From DASQGA01 sp963722715 (GTDB lineage: Bacteria; Actinomycetota; Thermoleophilia; Gaiellales; Gaiellaceae), in the NCBI GenBank assembly GCA_963722715.1, contig CAVROA010000004.1:1-64000 (forward strand): a stretch of DNA of 64,000 nucleotides, given 5' to 3'. The notes below the pieces were generated by a model that was not told the DNA's origin, ran no database searches, and was given only the letters and a program-made list of their open reading frames with translations. Each line of letters starts with the position of its first letter. Positions within the stretch are counted from its first letter, which is position 1. Shown here in pieces: positions 43,362 to 51,566 of this stretch. A program made the position numbers and the translations under genes.

Positions 43362-44009
43362 ATGGCCGCTCCGAAAGCACCCCTGCTCGACCTCGCCGGC
43401 AAGAAGTCGAAGGACGTGACGCTCGCAGAAGCCGTCTTCACCGCCGAGGTGAAGCCGCACCTGATCCACGAGACCGTCCGCTCCGAGACCTCGGCCGCAC
43501 GCGCGAACACGCGCGGCGGAAAGTCTCGCGGCCTCGTCTCCGGCGGGCGGGCGAAGCCGTGGCGGCAGAAGGGCACCGGCCGTGCCCGCTCGGGCACGAC
43601 GCGGGCGCCGCAGTGGACGGGCGGCGGGATGGCCTTCCCGCCCAACAACCGCTCCTTCGACGTCAAGGTGAACCGGAAGGCGCGCAAGGCTGCGCTCCGC
43701 GGAGCGCTTTCCTATCACGCGCAGCAGGGAACGCTGGCCGTGCTGGACGCCGCCGACTTCGCTGAGCCCTCGACCAAGAGCGCTATCGCGCTCGCCACCG
43801 CCTGGGGCAAGGACTTTCCTCTCCTCGTGATCGCCGAGCGCGACGAGCAGCCGCTCGTCAAGTCCTTCCGCAACGTCGAGCGGTCACTCGTCGTCGAGCC
43901 GGCCGAGCTCGAGGTCGGCGCGCTCGTCTGGGCCCGCTCCGTGCTCGTCTCCCAGGCCGCGCTCGACCGAGTCCAGCAGATGGCGGACGGAGGGGGGCGG
44001 CACTCATGA
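43362..44009 (+). CDS. rplD: 50S ribosomal protein L4
   Basis: 215 residues. The exit-tunnel loop is clear (RGGKSRGLVSGGRAKPWRQK, then GRARSGTTRAPQWTGGG), and the C-terminal globular fold is normal. In some bacteria L4 regulates the S10 operon; no attenuator is evident here. Overlaps rplW by 4 nt (ATGA). Confidence 0.96.
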   Translation: MAAPKAPLLDLAGKKSKDVTLAEAVFTAEVKPHLIHETVRSETSAARANTRGGKSRGLVSGGRAKPWRQKGTGRARSGTTRAPQWTGGGMAFPPNNRSFDVKVNRKARKAALRGALSYHAQQGTLAVLDAADFAEPSTKSAIALATAWGKDFPLLVIAERDEQPLVKSFRNVERSLVVEPAELEVGALVWARSVLVSQAALDRVQQMADGGGRHS

Positions 44010-44302
44010 GCCTGTCGTCCCGTCAAGTGCTGATCGCTCCGGTCGTCTCCGAGAAGAGCTACAGCCTGATCGAGAACAACAAGTACTCGTTCCGCGTCCA
44101 CGAAAAGGCGCACAAGACCCAGATCCGCCAGGCCGTCGAGGAGCTCTTCGACGTCAAGGTCGAGGGCGTCAACATCGTCAAGGTGCAGGCGAAGCCGAAG
44201 CGCCGAGGCACGTCGAAGGGCACGAGGCCAGGCTGGAAGAAGGCGATCGTCCAGCTACGTGCCGGTGACCGGATCGAGATCTTCGAAGGAGTCGCTGTCT
44301 AG
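44006..44302 (+). CDS. rplW: 50S ribosomal protein L23
   Basis: 98 residues. VLIAPVVSEKSYSLIENNKYSF and KTQIRQAVEELFDVKVEGVN are diagnostic. L23 sits at the tunnel exit and is the docking point for trigger factor and SRP. Two nt before rplB. Confidence 0.97.
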   Translation: MSLSSRQVLIAPVVSEKSYSLIENNKYSFRVHEKAHKTQIRQAVEELFDVKVEGVNIVKVQAKPKRRGTSKGTRPGWKKAIVQLRAGDRIEIFEGVAV

Positions 44303-44304
44303 GC

Positions 44305-45147
44305 ATGCCCATTCGCAAGTACAAGCCGACGAGCCCTGGCCGGCGCTTCCGGAGCGTCTCGACCTTCGAGGAGGTCACGAAGACGACGCCGGAGAAGAGC
44401 CTGCTCGAGCCCGTGAAGAGGACGGGCGGCCGGAACAACAACGGGCGCATCACCACCCGGCACCAGGGCGGCGGCCACAAGCGCCGGTACCGGGTTGTCG
44501 ACTTCAAGCGGACGAAGGACGGCGTGCCCGCGAAGGTGGCGGCGATCGAGTACGACCCGAACCGCTCCGCGCGGATCGCCCTGCTCCACTATGCAGACGG
44601 CGCCAAGTCCTACATCCTCGCGCCAGCTCGTATCCAGGTGGGGCAGAAGGTCGAGTCGGGGCCGAACGCGGACATCAAGCCGGGAAACGCCCTGCCGCTT
44701 GCGAACATCCCGACCGGAACGCTCGTCCACAACGTCGAGCTGAAACCGGGCCGCGGCGGCCAGATGGCGCGTAGCGCAGGGGCGGGAGTCCAGCTCGTCG
44801 CCAAGGACAGCGGCTTCGCCGTGCTCCGTGTCCCTTCCGGTGAGATGCGCCGGGTTCCGCTCACCTGCCGCGCAACCGTCGGGCAGGTGGGTAACGTCGA
44901 CCACGAAAACCAGAACAGCGGCAAGGCGGGACGGAGCCGCTGGCTCGGCAAGCGCCCGACCGTCCGCGGCTCTGCCATGAACCCCGTGGACCATCCACAC
45001 GGCGGCGGAGAGGGCAAGTCCAAGGGCGGCCGGCATCCGGTCACCCCGTGGGGCGTTCCGACGCTCGGCAAGCGCACGCGCAAGAAGCACAAGGACTCCG
45101 ACAAGCTCATCGTCCGCGGCCGGCGCCGCGGCAAGGAAAGGCGGTAA
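44305..45147 (+). CDS. rplB: 50S ribosomal protein L2
   Basis: 280 residues. It starts PIRKYKPTSPGRRF. RSAGAGVQLVAKD and the essential C-terminal MNPVDHPHGGGEGKSKGG are intact. L2 is needed for subunit association and peptidyl transfer. The rpsS GTG follows its TAA directly. Confidence 0.98.
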   Translation: MPIRKYKPTSPGRRFRSVSTFEEVTKTTPEKSLLEPVKRTGGRNNNGRITTRHQGGGHKRRYRVVDFKRTKDGVPAKVAAIEYDPNRSARIALLHYADGAKSYILAPARIQVGQKVESGPNADIKPGNALPLANIPTGTLVHNVELKPGRGGQMARSAGAGVQLVAKDSGFAVLRVPSGEMRRVPLTCRATVGQVGNVDHENQNSGKAGRSRWLGKRPTVRGSAMNPVDHPHGGGEGKSKGGRHPVTPWGVPTLGKRTRKKHKDSDKLIVRGRRRGKERR

Positions 45148-45426
45148 GTGTCTAGATCTTCGAAGAAGGGGCCGTGGGTCGAAGAACGGCTCATGAAGCG
45201 AATCAACGAGATGAACACCTCGGGCGCGAAGCGGCCCGTGCGGACGTGGTCGCGCACGTCGACGGTCTTCCCCGAGATGGTCGGCCACACGATCGCCGTG
45301 CACGACGGCCGTAAGCACGTGCCCGTGTTCGTGACCGAGTCGATGGTCGGCCACAAGCTCGGTGAGTTCGCGCCGACCCGGACGTTCCGCGGCCATTCCG
45401 GCGACAGGCAGGCAAAGGTCAGATAG
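45148..45426 (+). CDS. rpsS: 30S ribosomal protein S19
   Basis: 92 residues, GTG start. SSKKGPWVEERLMKRI and the RTFRGHSGDRQAKVR end are typical. S19 contacts the A-site finger and forms the head with S13. Its TAG overlaps the rplV GTG. Confidence 0.97.
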   Translation: MSRSSKKGPWVEERLMKRINEMNTSGAKRPVRTWSRTSTVFPEMVGHTIAVHDGRKHVPVFVTESMVGHKLGEFAPTRTFRGHSGDRQAKVR

Positions 45427-46103
45427 TGGCCACGGTCGAAGAAGCAACGCGCACGGAAGTGCGCGCGGAGGCGAAGTACGTGCGAGCCGCCCCGCGCAAG
45501 ACGCAGCTCGTCGTGGACCAGATCCGCGGCCGCACGGTCCCGGAGGCGCGCGCAATCCTTGCGTTCCTGGAGCGGGACGCCGCCCGGGACGTGGAGCGCG
45601 TCCTCACATCTGCTGTCGCAAACGCGGAGACGAACCACGGGCTGCTCGGCGACGACCTCTACGTCTCGGGCGCTTACGTGGGCGCCGGACCGACGCTGAA
45701 GCGGTGGCGTGCTCGCGCGCGCGGCCGGGTCGCCCGGATCAAGAAGCGCACCTGCCACATCACGGTCACGCTCGCGATGCCGAGCGGGGAGGCGATTCCG
45801 GAGCCTCGAGGCTCGGTCGTGATCGAACCGCCGGCGGCGGAGCCGGAGTCGGCGCCCGCAGAGGAGAAGCCGAAGCCTGCGCAGGCACCCGAGAAGCAGG
45901 CCGAGGACGCGGCGACCCAGACCGAGAAGCCCAAGCGGGCCCCGCGCAAGAAGGCCGACGAGCCGACCGAGAAGGAGAAATCCACGTCCGAGGCCAAGCC
46001 GAAGGCCGAAGCAAAGCCCAAGCGCGCCGCGAAGCCCAAGGCTGCCGCCGATGCGGCCGAAAAGCCGAAGCGCGCGCCACGGAAGAAGAAAGAGGAGTCT
46101 TAA
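45426..46103 (+). CDS. rplV: 50S ribosomal protein L22 with ~110-residue charged C-terminal tail
   Basis: 225 residues against about 110-120 usual. The core (ARAILAFLERDAARDVERVL, the tunnel hairpin region, then RIKKRTCHITVTLAMPSGE) ends near 118. The rest is Lys/Glu/Ala/Pro low-complexity sequence with repeated AKPKA and KPKRAPRKK units. No stop or frame break separates core and tail. L22 lines the exit tunnel and its surface part is near the exit, so the tail should be exposed (inference). Overlaps rpsC (TAATG). Confidence 0.95.
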   Translation: MATVEEATRTEVRAEAKYVRAAPRKTQLVVDQIRGRTVPEARAILAFLERDAARDVERVLTSAVANAETNHGLLGDDLYVSGAYVGAGPTLKRWRARARGRVARIKKRTCHITVTLAMPSGEAIPEPRGSVVIEPPAAEPESAPAEEKPKPAQAPEKQAEDAATQTEKPKRAPRKKADEPTEKEKSTSEAKPKAEAKPKRAAKPKAAADAAEKPKRAPRKKKEES

Positions 46104-47146
46104 TGGGCCAGAAGGTTCATCCAGGCGGCCTTCGGGTCGGCATCATCCACGACTGGAAGTCCAACTGGTTCGCCGGGACCAAGGACTTTCCGGCGTACCT
46201 GATCGAGGACGTCAAGATCCGCGACCACATCCGGGCCAAGCTCGGACACGCGGGGCTTTCGGACATCCTCATCAAGAAGGACAAGCAGCGGATCACGATC
46301 GACATCTACACGGCTCGGCCGGGCATCGTGATCGGCAAGTCGGGCTCCGAGGTGGACGCGCTGCGGCGCGAGATCCACGGGATGACCGAGAAGAGCGTCC
46401 ACGTCAACATCAACGAGATCAAGCGCCCCGAGCTGGACGCGAAGCTCGTTGCACAGTCGATCGGCGAGCAGCTCCAGAACCGAGTCAGCTTCCGCCGGGC
46501 CATGAAGCGGTCGCTCGCCTCAGCGATCAGGTCGGGCGCGCAGGGAGTCAAGATCACGTGCGGCGGGCGCCTGGGCGGCGGCGAGATGTCTCGCTCCGAG
46601 ACCTATTCGGAGGGCCGCGTCCCGCTCCACACGCTGCGCGCTGACATCGACTACGGCTTTGCAGAGGCCAAGACGACCTACGGCCGGATCGGCGTCAAGG
46701 TCTGGATCAACAAGGGCGAGATCATGCCCGAGGGCTTCGACATGGGCCAGGGCGACGGAGCCTCGGGTCGGCTGGGCGAGCAGGACCAGGCACGGCGCCG
46801 CGGGGGCCGCGAGGGTCTCGGACCGCGTGAGGGGGGCCGCCGGCCTCCGGATCGCGAGGGTCTCGGGCCGGTCCGCAAGCGGAAGCGCGGGAGCGGGCAG
46901 GGTGCCCAAGGCGCTCAGGGTGGCACGCGTCCCCGCGGAGCTCGCGTCGAGCAGCCGCGGACCGACGAGCAGGGTGTGTCCGAGGCCGGGCGGGAGCAGC
47001 CCGTCGTCGAGCCGGCCGCGCCCGAGGTGCCGCAGGAAGTCGCCGAGGCGCCGGATACGGCGACCGAGAAGACCGTGCAGGAAGACCCGACGACTGTCGA
47101 GTCGTCCGGCGAAGAGAGCGCCGAGAAGCCCGGAGGCGAGAAGTAG
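46103..47146 (+). CDS. rpsC: 30S ribosomal protein S3 with ~130-residue C-terminal tail
   Basis: 347 residues against about 210-270 usual. The core runs from GQKVHPGGLRVGI through the KH domain (GIVIGKSGSEVDALRR) and TYGRIGVKVWINKGEIMPEG (about 205-215). Beyond it lie an Arg/Gly-rich stretch (RRGGREGLGPREGGRRP) and an acidic Pro/Glu/Val stretch. S3 guards the mRNA entry channel. Overlaps rplP by 1 nt. Confidence 0.95.
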   Translation: MGQKVHPGGLRVGIIHDWKSNWFAGTKDFPAYLIEDVKIRDHIRAKLGHAGLSDILIKKDKQRITIDIYTARPGIVIGKSGSEVDALRREIHGMTEKSVHVNINEIKRPELDAKLVAQSIGEQLQNRVSFRRAMKRSLASAIRSGAQGVKITCGGRLGGGEMSRSETYSEGRVPLHTLRADIDYGFAEAKTTYGRIGVKVWINKGEIMPEGFDMGQGDGASGRLGEQDQARRRGGREGLGPREGGRRPPDREGLGPVRKRKRGSGQGAQGAQGGTRPRGARVEQPRTDEQGVSEAGREQPVVEPAAPEVPQEVAEAPDTATEKTVQEDPTTVESSGEESAEKPGGEK

Positions 47147-47571
47147 TGCTGCTCCCACGAAAGACGAAGTTCCGAAAGCAGCACCGTGGCCGCCGCCGTG
47201 GCTTTGCCAAGGGCCAGCAGCAGGTGAACTTCGGCGACTTCGGACTGAAGTCGCTCGAGACCGCCTGGGTGACCAATCGCCAGGTCGAAGCGGCGCGTAT
47301 CGCCATGACCAGGAAGATCAAGCGGGGCGGCAAGGTCTGGATCAACATCTTCCCGGACAAGCCGGTCACGCAGAAGCCCGCCGAAACACGCATGGGCTCC
47401 GGGAAGGGATCGCCCGAGCACTGGGTGGCAGTCGTCAAGCCCGGTCGTGTCATGTTCGAGCTCGCGGGCGTCCCCGAGGATCTCGCGCGCGAGGCGATGC
47501 GCCTCGCCAGCATGAAGTTGCCGGTCAAGACGAGGTTCGTAAAACGGGAGGCTGATCTCTTTGAGGGCTAG
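47146..47571 (+). CDS. rplP: 50S ribosomal protein L16
   Basis: 141 residues, GTG start. LLPRKTKFRKQHRGR and ARIAMTRKIKRGGKVWINIFP are family hallmarks; R and K residues that contact the A-site tRNA elbow are present. It overlaps rpmC by 11 nt (TTG 47561). Confidence 0.97.
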   Translation: MLLPRKTKFRKQHRGRRRGFAKGQQQVNFGDFGLKSLETAWVTNRQVEAARIAMTRKIKRGGKVWINIFPDKPVTQKPAETRMGSGKGSPEHWVAVVKPGRVMFELAGVPEDLAREAMRLASMKLPVKTRFVKREADLFEG

Positions 47572-47764
47572 AGAGCTACGTGAGCTCAGCGACGAGGAGC
47601 TCGGCAAGCGCCTGGCGGAGAGCCGTGAGGAGCTTTTCAACCTCCGCTTTCAGGCGGCGACCGGAGCGCTCGAAAACAGCGCGCGGCTGAACCTGACCAA
47701 ACGCGACATCGCCCGGATCCTGACCATTCAGGCGCAGCGGGAAAACACTCTGGAGAGAAGGTAA
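47561..47764 (+). CDS. rpmC: 50S ribosomal protein L29
   Basis: 67 residues, TTG start (RARELRELSDEELGKRLAES) inside the end of rplP. Two-helix L29 with ALENSARLNLTKRDIARILT. Lies beside the tunnel exit next to L23. The rpsQ ATG directly follows its TAA. Confidence 0.95.
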   Translation: MRARELRELSDEELGKRLAESREELFNLRFQAATGALENSARLNLTKRDIARILTIQAQRENTLERR

Positions 47765-48733
47765 ATGGCACCACCAAGAAAGAAGGCAGAAGAGAAGGAG
47801 CCGAAGCCCAAGGCGACCAAGGCGAAGGCCACCAAGCCGAAGGCCAAGGCAAAGCCGAAGGTCGAGAAGGCGGCAGTCGAGCCGCAGGCCGGGGCCGAAG
47901 CCACCGAGGAGCTCGTCTCCGAGCAGACACCCGAGCCGGCGCCGACCGAGGAGGCCGCGAACGAGGAGCCCGTGACCGCACCGGAGCCCGAGGCGGCCGC
48001 GGACGAGCCTGCCGCAGAAGAGCCTGCTCCCGAGGAGCCGGTCGCGGACGAGCCTGCCGCGGAGGAAGCGGCGCCCGAGCCCGCGGCGGAAGCGCCCGCC
48101 GAGGAGCCTGAGGCCGAGGTCGTCGAGGAGCCGGTCGCAGAAGAGACAGCGCCGGAACCGGAAGCGGAGCCCGCCGCCGAGGAGGCCGCAGCGGAGCAAG
48201 CAGCGCCCGAGCCCGAGGCTGCCGAGCCCGTAGCCGAGGAGCCTGCCGTCGAAGAGGCAGCGCCGGAAGCCGCGCCCGCCGCCCGCCGCCGAAGAGCCGA
48301 GCCGAGCCGGCGCGAGCCCGCGGCGGAGGTGGCTGCACCCCCGGTCGAGCCCGCCAAGCCGAAGACTCCCCGCCGCCCCAAAGCCGAGCGAACGGCCCGT
48401 ACGCGGTCGAGGAAGGCCCGCGCCCGCGCGAGAAAGCCTTCCGAGCGCGGTCCGCTCGTTCGCTTGCCGAAGCCCGAGCACTCGAGAGGGCAACGGAAGG
48501 AGCGGCGCGGGATCGTGGTCTCGAGCGCGATGGACAAGACGATCGTCGTCCGGGTCGACAGCGCCAAGCCGCATCCGCGCTACAAGAAGGTCGTTCGGCG
48601 CTCGCAGAAGATCCACGCGCACGACGAGCAGAACCAGGCGAACGTGGGCGACGTGGTCCGCATCATCGAGACACGCCCGCTCTCCAAGACAAAGAACTGG
48701 CGTCTGGCCGAGGTCGTGGAACAGGCCCGGTGA
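47765..48733 (+). CDS. rpsQ: 30S ribosomal protein S17 with ~240-residue N-terminal extension
   Basis: 322 residues against about 80-110 usual. The S17 core is only the last ~80 residues (RGIVVSSAMDKTIVVRV ... HAHDEQNQANVGDVVRIIETRPLSKTKNW). Ahead of it lie a Lys/Ala/Pro basic segment (about 1-40), a long acidic Glu/Pro/Ala segment with degenerate EEPAAEE-type repeats (about 40-180), and an Arg/Lys-rich segment (about 180-240). ATG 47765 abuts the rpmC stop, and no better start with a ribosome site is seen nearer the core. Whether the extension is cleaved is unknown. Confidence 0.9.
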   Translation: MAPPRKKAEEKEPKPKATKAKATKPKAKAKPKVEKAAVEPQAGAEATEELVSEQTPEPAPTEEAANEEPVTAPEPEAAADEPAAEEPAPEEPVADEPAAEEAAPEPAAEAPAEEPEAEVVEEPVAEETAPEPEAEPAAEEAAAEQAAPEPEAAEPVAEEPAVEEAAPEAAPAARRRRAEPSRREPAAEVAAPPVEPAKPKTPRRPKAERTARTRSRKARARARKPSERGPLVRLPKPEHSRGQRKERRGIVVSSAMDKTIVVRVDSAKPHPRYKKVVRRSQKIHAHDEQNQANVGDVVRIIETRPLSKTKNWRLAEVVEQAR

Positions 48734-48743
48734 TCGACCTCCG

Positions 48744-49112
48744 ATGATCCAGCAGGAATCGAGACTTCGCGTCGCGGACAACACGGGAGCCAGGTCGCTC
48801 CTCTGCATCCGCGTGCTCGGCGGGTCGCATCGCCGCTACGCGCGGGTCGGCGACATCATCGTCGGAACCGTGAAGGTGGCGACCCCCCAGGGCACCGTGA
48901 AGAAGGGCGAGGTCGTGAAGGCGGTCGTCGTCCGAACGAAGAAGCCCTTCGGGCGGGACGACGGCACCTCGATCGCGTTCGACGAGAACGCGGCCGTGAT
49001 CATCGATGCTGCGAACAACCCGCGCGGCACCCGCATCTTCGGGCCCGTCGCGCGCGAGCTCAGGGAGAAGAACTTCATGAAGATCGTCTCACTCGCGCCG
49101 GAGGTCCTCTAG
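48744..49112 (+). CDS. rplN: 50S ribosomal protein L14
   Basis: 122 residues. IQQESRLRVADNTGARSLLCIRVLGG and the C-terminal IFGPVARELREKNFMKIVSLAPEV are diagnostic. L14 forms bridge B8 with the 30S. Overlaps rplX by 1 nt (TAGTG). Confidence 0.98.
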   Translation: MIQQESRLRVADNTGARSLLCIRVLGGSHRRYARVGDIIVGTVKVATPQGTVKKGEVVKAVVVRTKKPFGRDDGTSIAFDENAAVIIDAANNPRGTRIFGPVARELREKNFMKIVSLAPEVL

Positions 49113-49486
49113 TGGCTGCCGCGCTGAAGATCCGAAAGGGAGACGTCGTTCAGGTCATCTCCGGCAAGGACCGCGGCAAGCAGGGGCGCATCCTCGAGGC
49201 GCACCCCACCGAGGGCCGCGTGATCGTCGAGAACCTGAACATGGTCAAGAAGCACCGGCGGGCACGTCCGATGAAGGACTCGAGCCGGATGGGTCAGCAA
49301 CAGGTGCAGCCGGGGGGCGTGTTCGACCTCGCGGCGCCCATCGACATCTCGAACGTGATGATCGTGTGCCCGACGTGCAACCGCGCCTCGCGTGTCGGCT
49401 ACGAGTTCCGCGACGACGGGAAGGGCGGCCGGATCAAGGTGCGGGTCTGTAAGCGCGCCGACTGCGGGCAGGTGCTGGATCGATGA
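49112..49486 (+). CDS. rplX: 50S ribosomal protein L24 with zinc-ribbon-like end
   Basis: 124 residues, GTG start. KOW motif near the N-terminus (GDVVQVISGKDRGKQGRIL) and NMVKKHRRARP are typical. The C-terminal part has two cysteine pairs (CPTC near 88-91 and CKRADC near 114-119), consistent with a zinc ribbon. L24 initiates 50S assembly. Overlaps rplE by 4 nt. Confidence 0.96.
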   Translation: MAAALKIRKGDVVQVISGKDRGKQGRILEAHPTEGRVIVENLNMVKKHRRARPMKDSSRMGQQQVQPGGVFDLAAPIDISNVMIVCPTCNRASRVGYEFRDDGKGGRIKVRVCKRADCGQVLDR

Positions 49487-50055
49487 CCTCGACTGCGACC
49501 GAGACTCCGACCCCTCGCCTCAAGGACCGGTACGACGCCGAGATCCGCGAGCGCCTCAAGGAGCAATTCGAGTACCGCTCGATCATGGAGGTCCCGCGGG
49601 TCTTGAAGATCACCGTGAACATGGGCGTCGGCGAGGCGAAGACGAACGCCAAGGCGCTCGACAACGCCGTCGAGGAGCTGACGACGATCACGGGCCAGCG
49701 GGCGCAGATCCGCCGGGCCCGGAAGTCGATCGCCGGTTTCAAGATCCGAGAAGGTATGCCGATCGGCGCCAGGGTCACGCTCCGTGGCGCTCGCATGTAC
49801 GAGTTCCTCGACCGCCTTGTCTCGATCGCGCTCCCGCGCATTCGCGACTTTCGCGGGCTCTCGGCCCAGAGCTTCGACGGTCGCGGCAACTTCTCGCTTG
49901 GCGTCCGCGAGCAGATCATCTTTCCGGAGATCGACTACGACGACATCGACAGCGTCCGGGGCCTCGACGTGGCCATCACCACGACGGCCAAGACGGACGA
50001 AGAGGGGTTGGCGCTCCTGCGGGAGCTCGGCCTGCCCTTCCGAGCAGAAAGCTAG
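49483..50055 (+). CDS. rplE: 50S ribosomal protein L5
   Basis: 190 residues. YRSIMEVPRVLKITVNMGVGEA, RARKSIAGFKIREGMPIG and FRGLSAQSFDGRGNFSLGV are family motifs. L5 binds 5S rRNA in the central protuberance. AGGAGG lies in the 13-nt gap to rpsN. Confidence 0.97.
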   Translation: MTSTATETPTPRLKDRYDAEIRERLKEQFEYRSIMEVPRVLKITVNMGVGEAKTNAKALDNAVEELTTITGQRAQIRRARKSIAGFKIREGMPIGARVTLRGARMYEFLDRLVSIALPRIRDFRGLSAQSFDGRGNFSLGVREQIIFPEIDYDDIDSVRGLDVAITTTAKTDEEGLALLRELGLPFRAES

Positions 50056-50068
50056 GAGGACCTACTGC

Positions 50069-50254
50069 ATGGCTAAGAAGAGCTTGATCGCGAAGGCGGC
50101 GCGGCCACAGAAGTTCAAGACGCGCCAGTACTCACGCTGCAACCGCTGCGGACGGCCACGGGCCGTCTACAAGCGCTTCGGCCTCTGCCGCATCTGCCTC
50201 CGCGAGCTGGCGCACGAGGGAGCCATTCCGGGCATGACGAAGGCGAGTTGGTGA
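50069..50254 (+). CDS. rpsN: 30S ribosomal protein S14, zinc-binding short form (type Z)
   Basis: 61 residues. CNRCG and CRIC give the four zinc cysteines, and the short length marks the C+ (type Z) paralogue. It ends GAIPGMTKASW, as is usual. GGAGG lies 9 nt before ATG 50069. It is a late-assembling 30S head protein. Confidence 0.96.
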   Translation: MAKKSLIAKAARPQKFKTRQYSRCNRCGRPRAVYKRFGLCRICLRELAHEGAIPGMTKASW

Positions 50255-50260
50255 GACCAG

Positions 50261-50656
50261 ATGCTGACTGATCCAGTTGCCGACATGCTCACCCGGATCC
50301 GGAACGCCAACAAGGCGCTCCAGGAGACCGTATCCATGCCCACGTCGAACCTGAAGACGGAGCTCGCCCGCATCCTGAAAGAGGAGGGGTACATCCGCGA
50401 CTACAGGATCGAGCAGGGCGAGTCCTTCGATACCCTTGTCGTCGAGCTCAAGTTCGGGCAGAACCGCGAGCGGGTCATCACCGACCTGAAGCGCGTCTCG
50501 AAGCCTGGGCGCCGGATCTATGCGAAGAAGGAGCGCCTCCCGCGCGTCCTCGGCGGCATGGGCACGGCTGTCATCTCCACCTCCGGCGGGCTCGTCACCA
50601 GCAAGCGGGCGCAGGAGCTGGGCGTCGGTGGAGAAGTGGTCTGTTTCGTCTGGTGA
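50261..50656 (+). CDS. rpsH: 30S ribosomal protein S8
   Basis: 131 residues. TDPVADMLTRIRNANKA at the N-terminus and GMGTAVISTSGGLVTSKRAQELGVGGEVVCFVW at the C-terminus are family signatures. S8 binds helix 21 of 16S rRNA and in some bacteria represses the spc operon. Twenty nt to rplF. Confidence 0.97.
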   Translation: MLTDPVADMLTRIRNANKALQETVSMPTSNLKTELARILKEEGYIRDYRIEQGESFDTLVVELKFGQNRERVITDLKRVSKPGRRIYAKKERLPRVLGGMGTAVISTSGGLVTSKRAQELGVGGEVVCFVW

Positions 50657-50676
50657 GGCGAGAAACGAAGGTCTAA

Positions 50677-51210
50677 ATGAGCAGAATCGGTAAGAGCCCA
50701 ATCCCACTTCCTTCCGGCGTCAACGTCTCGATCTCCCCTGGCCGCGTGATGGTGAACGGCCCTCTCGGCGAGCTCACGCAGCAGCTGCCGCAGCGGATCG
50801 CGGTCGAGCAGCAGGAAGACCAGATCGTCGTCACGCGTCCAACGGAGCGGGGCCAGGACCGCGCTCTGCACGGGTTGACGCGGTCGCTCGTCGCGAACAT
50901 GGTCGAGGGTGTCACCAAGGGATTCGAGAAGACGCTCGAGATCCAGGGCGTCGGCTACCGGGCCTCGCTCCGCGGGACGAGCCTCGAGCTGAACGTGGGC
51001 TTCTCGCACGCTGTCTCGATCAACCCGCCGCAGGGAATCACGTTCGATGTCCCCCAGCCCACGGTCGTAATCGTCAAAGGGATCGACAAGCAGCAGGTCG
51101 GCCAGATCGCATCGGAAATCCGTCGCGTGCGCCCGCCGGAGCCCTACAAGGGCAAGGGCATCCGCTACCAGGGCGAGTACGTCGCCCGCAAGCTCGGGAA
51201 GCGCGCCTAA
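50677..51210 (+). CDS. rplF: 50S ribosomal protein L6
   Basis: 177 residues. It starts SRIGKSPIPLPSGV; the C-terminal PPEPYKGKGIRYQGEYVARKLGKRA is characteristic. L6 lies near the sarcin-ricin loop. Overlaps rplR by 1 nt. Confidence 0.98.
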   Translation: MSRIGKSPIPLPSGVNVSISPGRVMVNGPLGELTQQLPQRIAVEQQEDQIVVTRPTERGQDRALHGLTRSLVANMVEGVTKGFEKTLEIQGVGYRASLRGTSLELNVGFSHAVSINPPQGITFDVPQPTVVIVKGIDKQQVGQIASEIRRVRPPEPYKGKGIRYQGEYVARKLGKRA

Positions 51211-51566
51211 TGGCGACGCTGACGACACGTGCGGCCCGCGAGCGCCGCCACAAGCGGGTCCGCAGCCGGGTCTCGGGCTCCAAGGAGCGCCCGCGCCTCG
51301 TGGTCTTTCGCTCCAACAAGGGCATCGAGGCCCAGCTCGTCGACGACCTGAGCGGGAAGACGATCGCGGGCGCCAACCACCTGGGGGTCAAGAAGTCGTT
51401 CAAGGGCTCGAAGACCGAGCAGGCGGCGGAGGTGGGCAAGCTGCTCGCGCAGGCCGCGAAGAAGGCCGGTGTCGAGACAGTGGTCTTCGACCGCGGCGGC
51501 TACCTCTACCACGGACGCGTCAAGGCGCTCGCCGAGGGCGCGCGCGAAGGAGGACTGGTTTTCTAG
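51210..51566 (+). CDS. rplR: 50S ribosomal protein L18
   Basis: 118 residues. RRHKRVRSRVSGSKERPRL and FDRGGYLYHGRVKALAEGAREGGL are diagnostic. L18 binds 5S rRNA with L5. Its TAG overlaps the rpsE GTG. Confidence 0.98.
   Translation: MATLTTRAARERRHKRVRSRVSGSKERPRLVVFRSNKGIEAQLVDDLSGKTIAGANHLGVKKSFKGSKTEQAAEVGKLLAQAAKKAGVETVVFDRGGYLYHGRVKALAEGAREGGLVF

Noticed and set aside
47765..48490. The S17 extension as a separate gene fused by a lost stop
   Set aside because: The segment is low-complexity throughout with no folded domain, and the same style of charged tail occurs on neighbouring ribosomal proteins, so it is better read as an extension.
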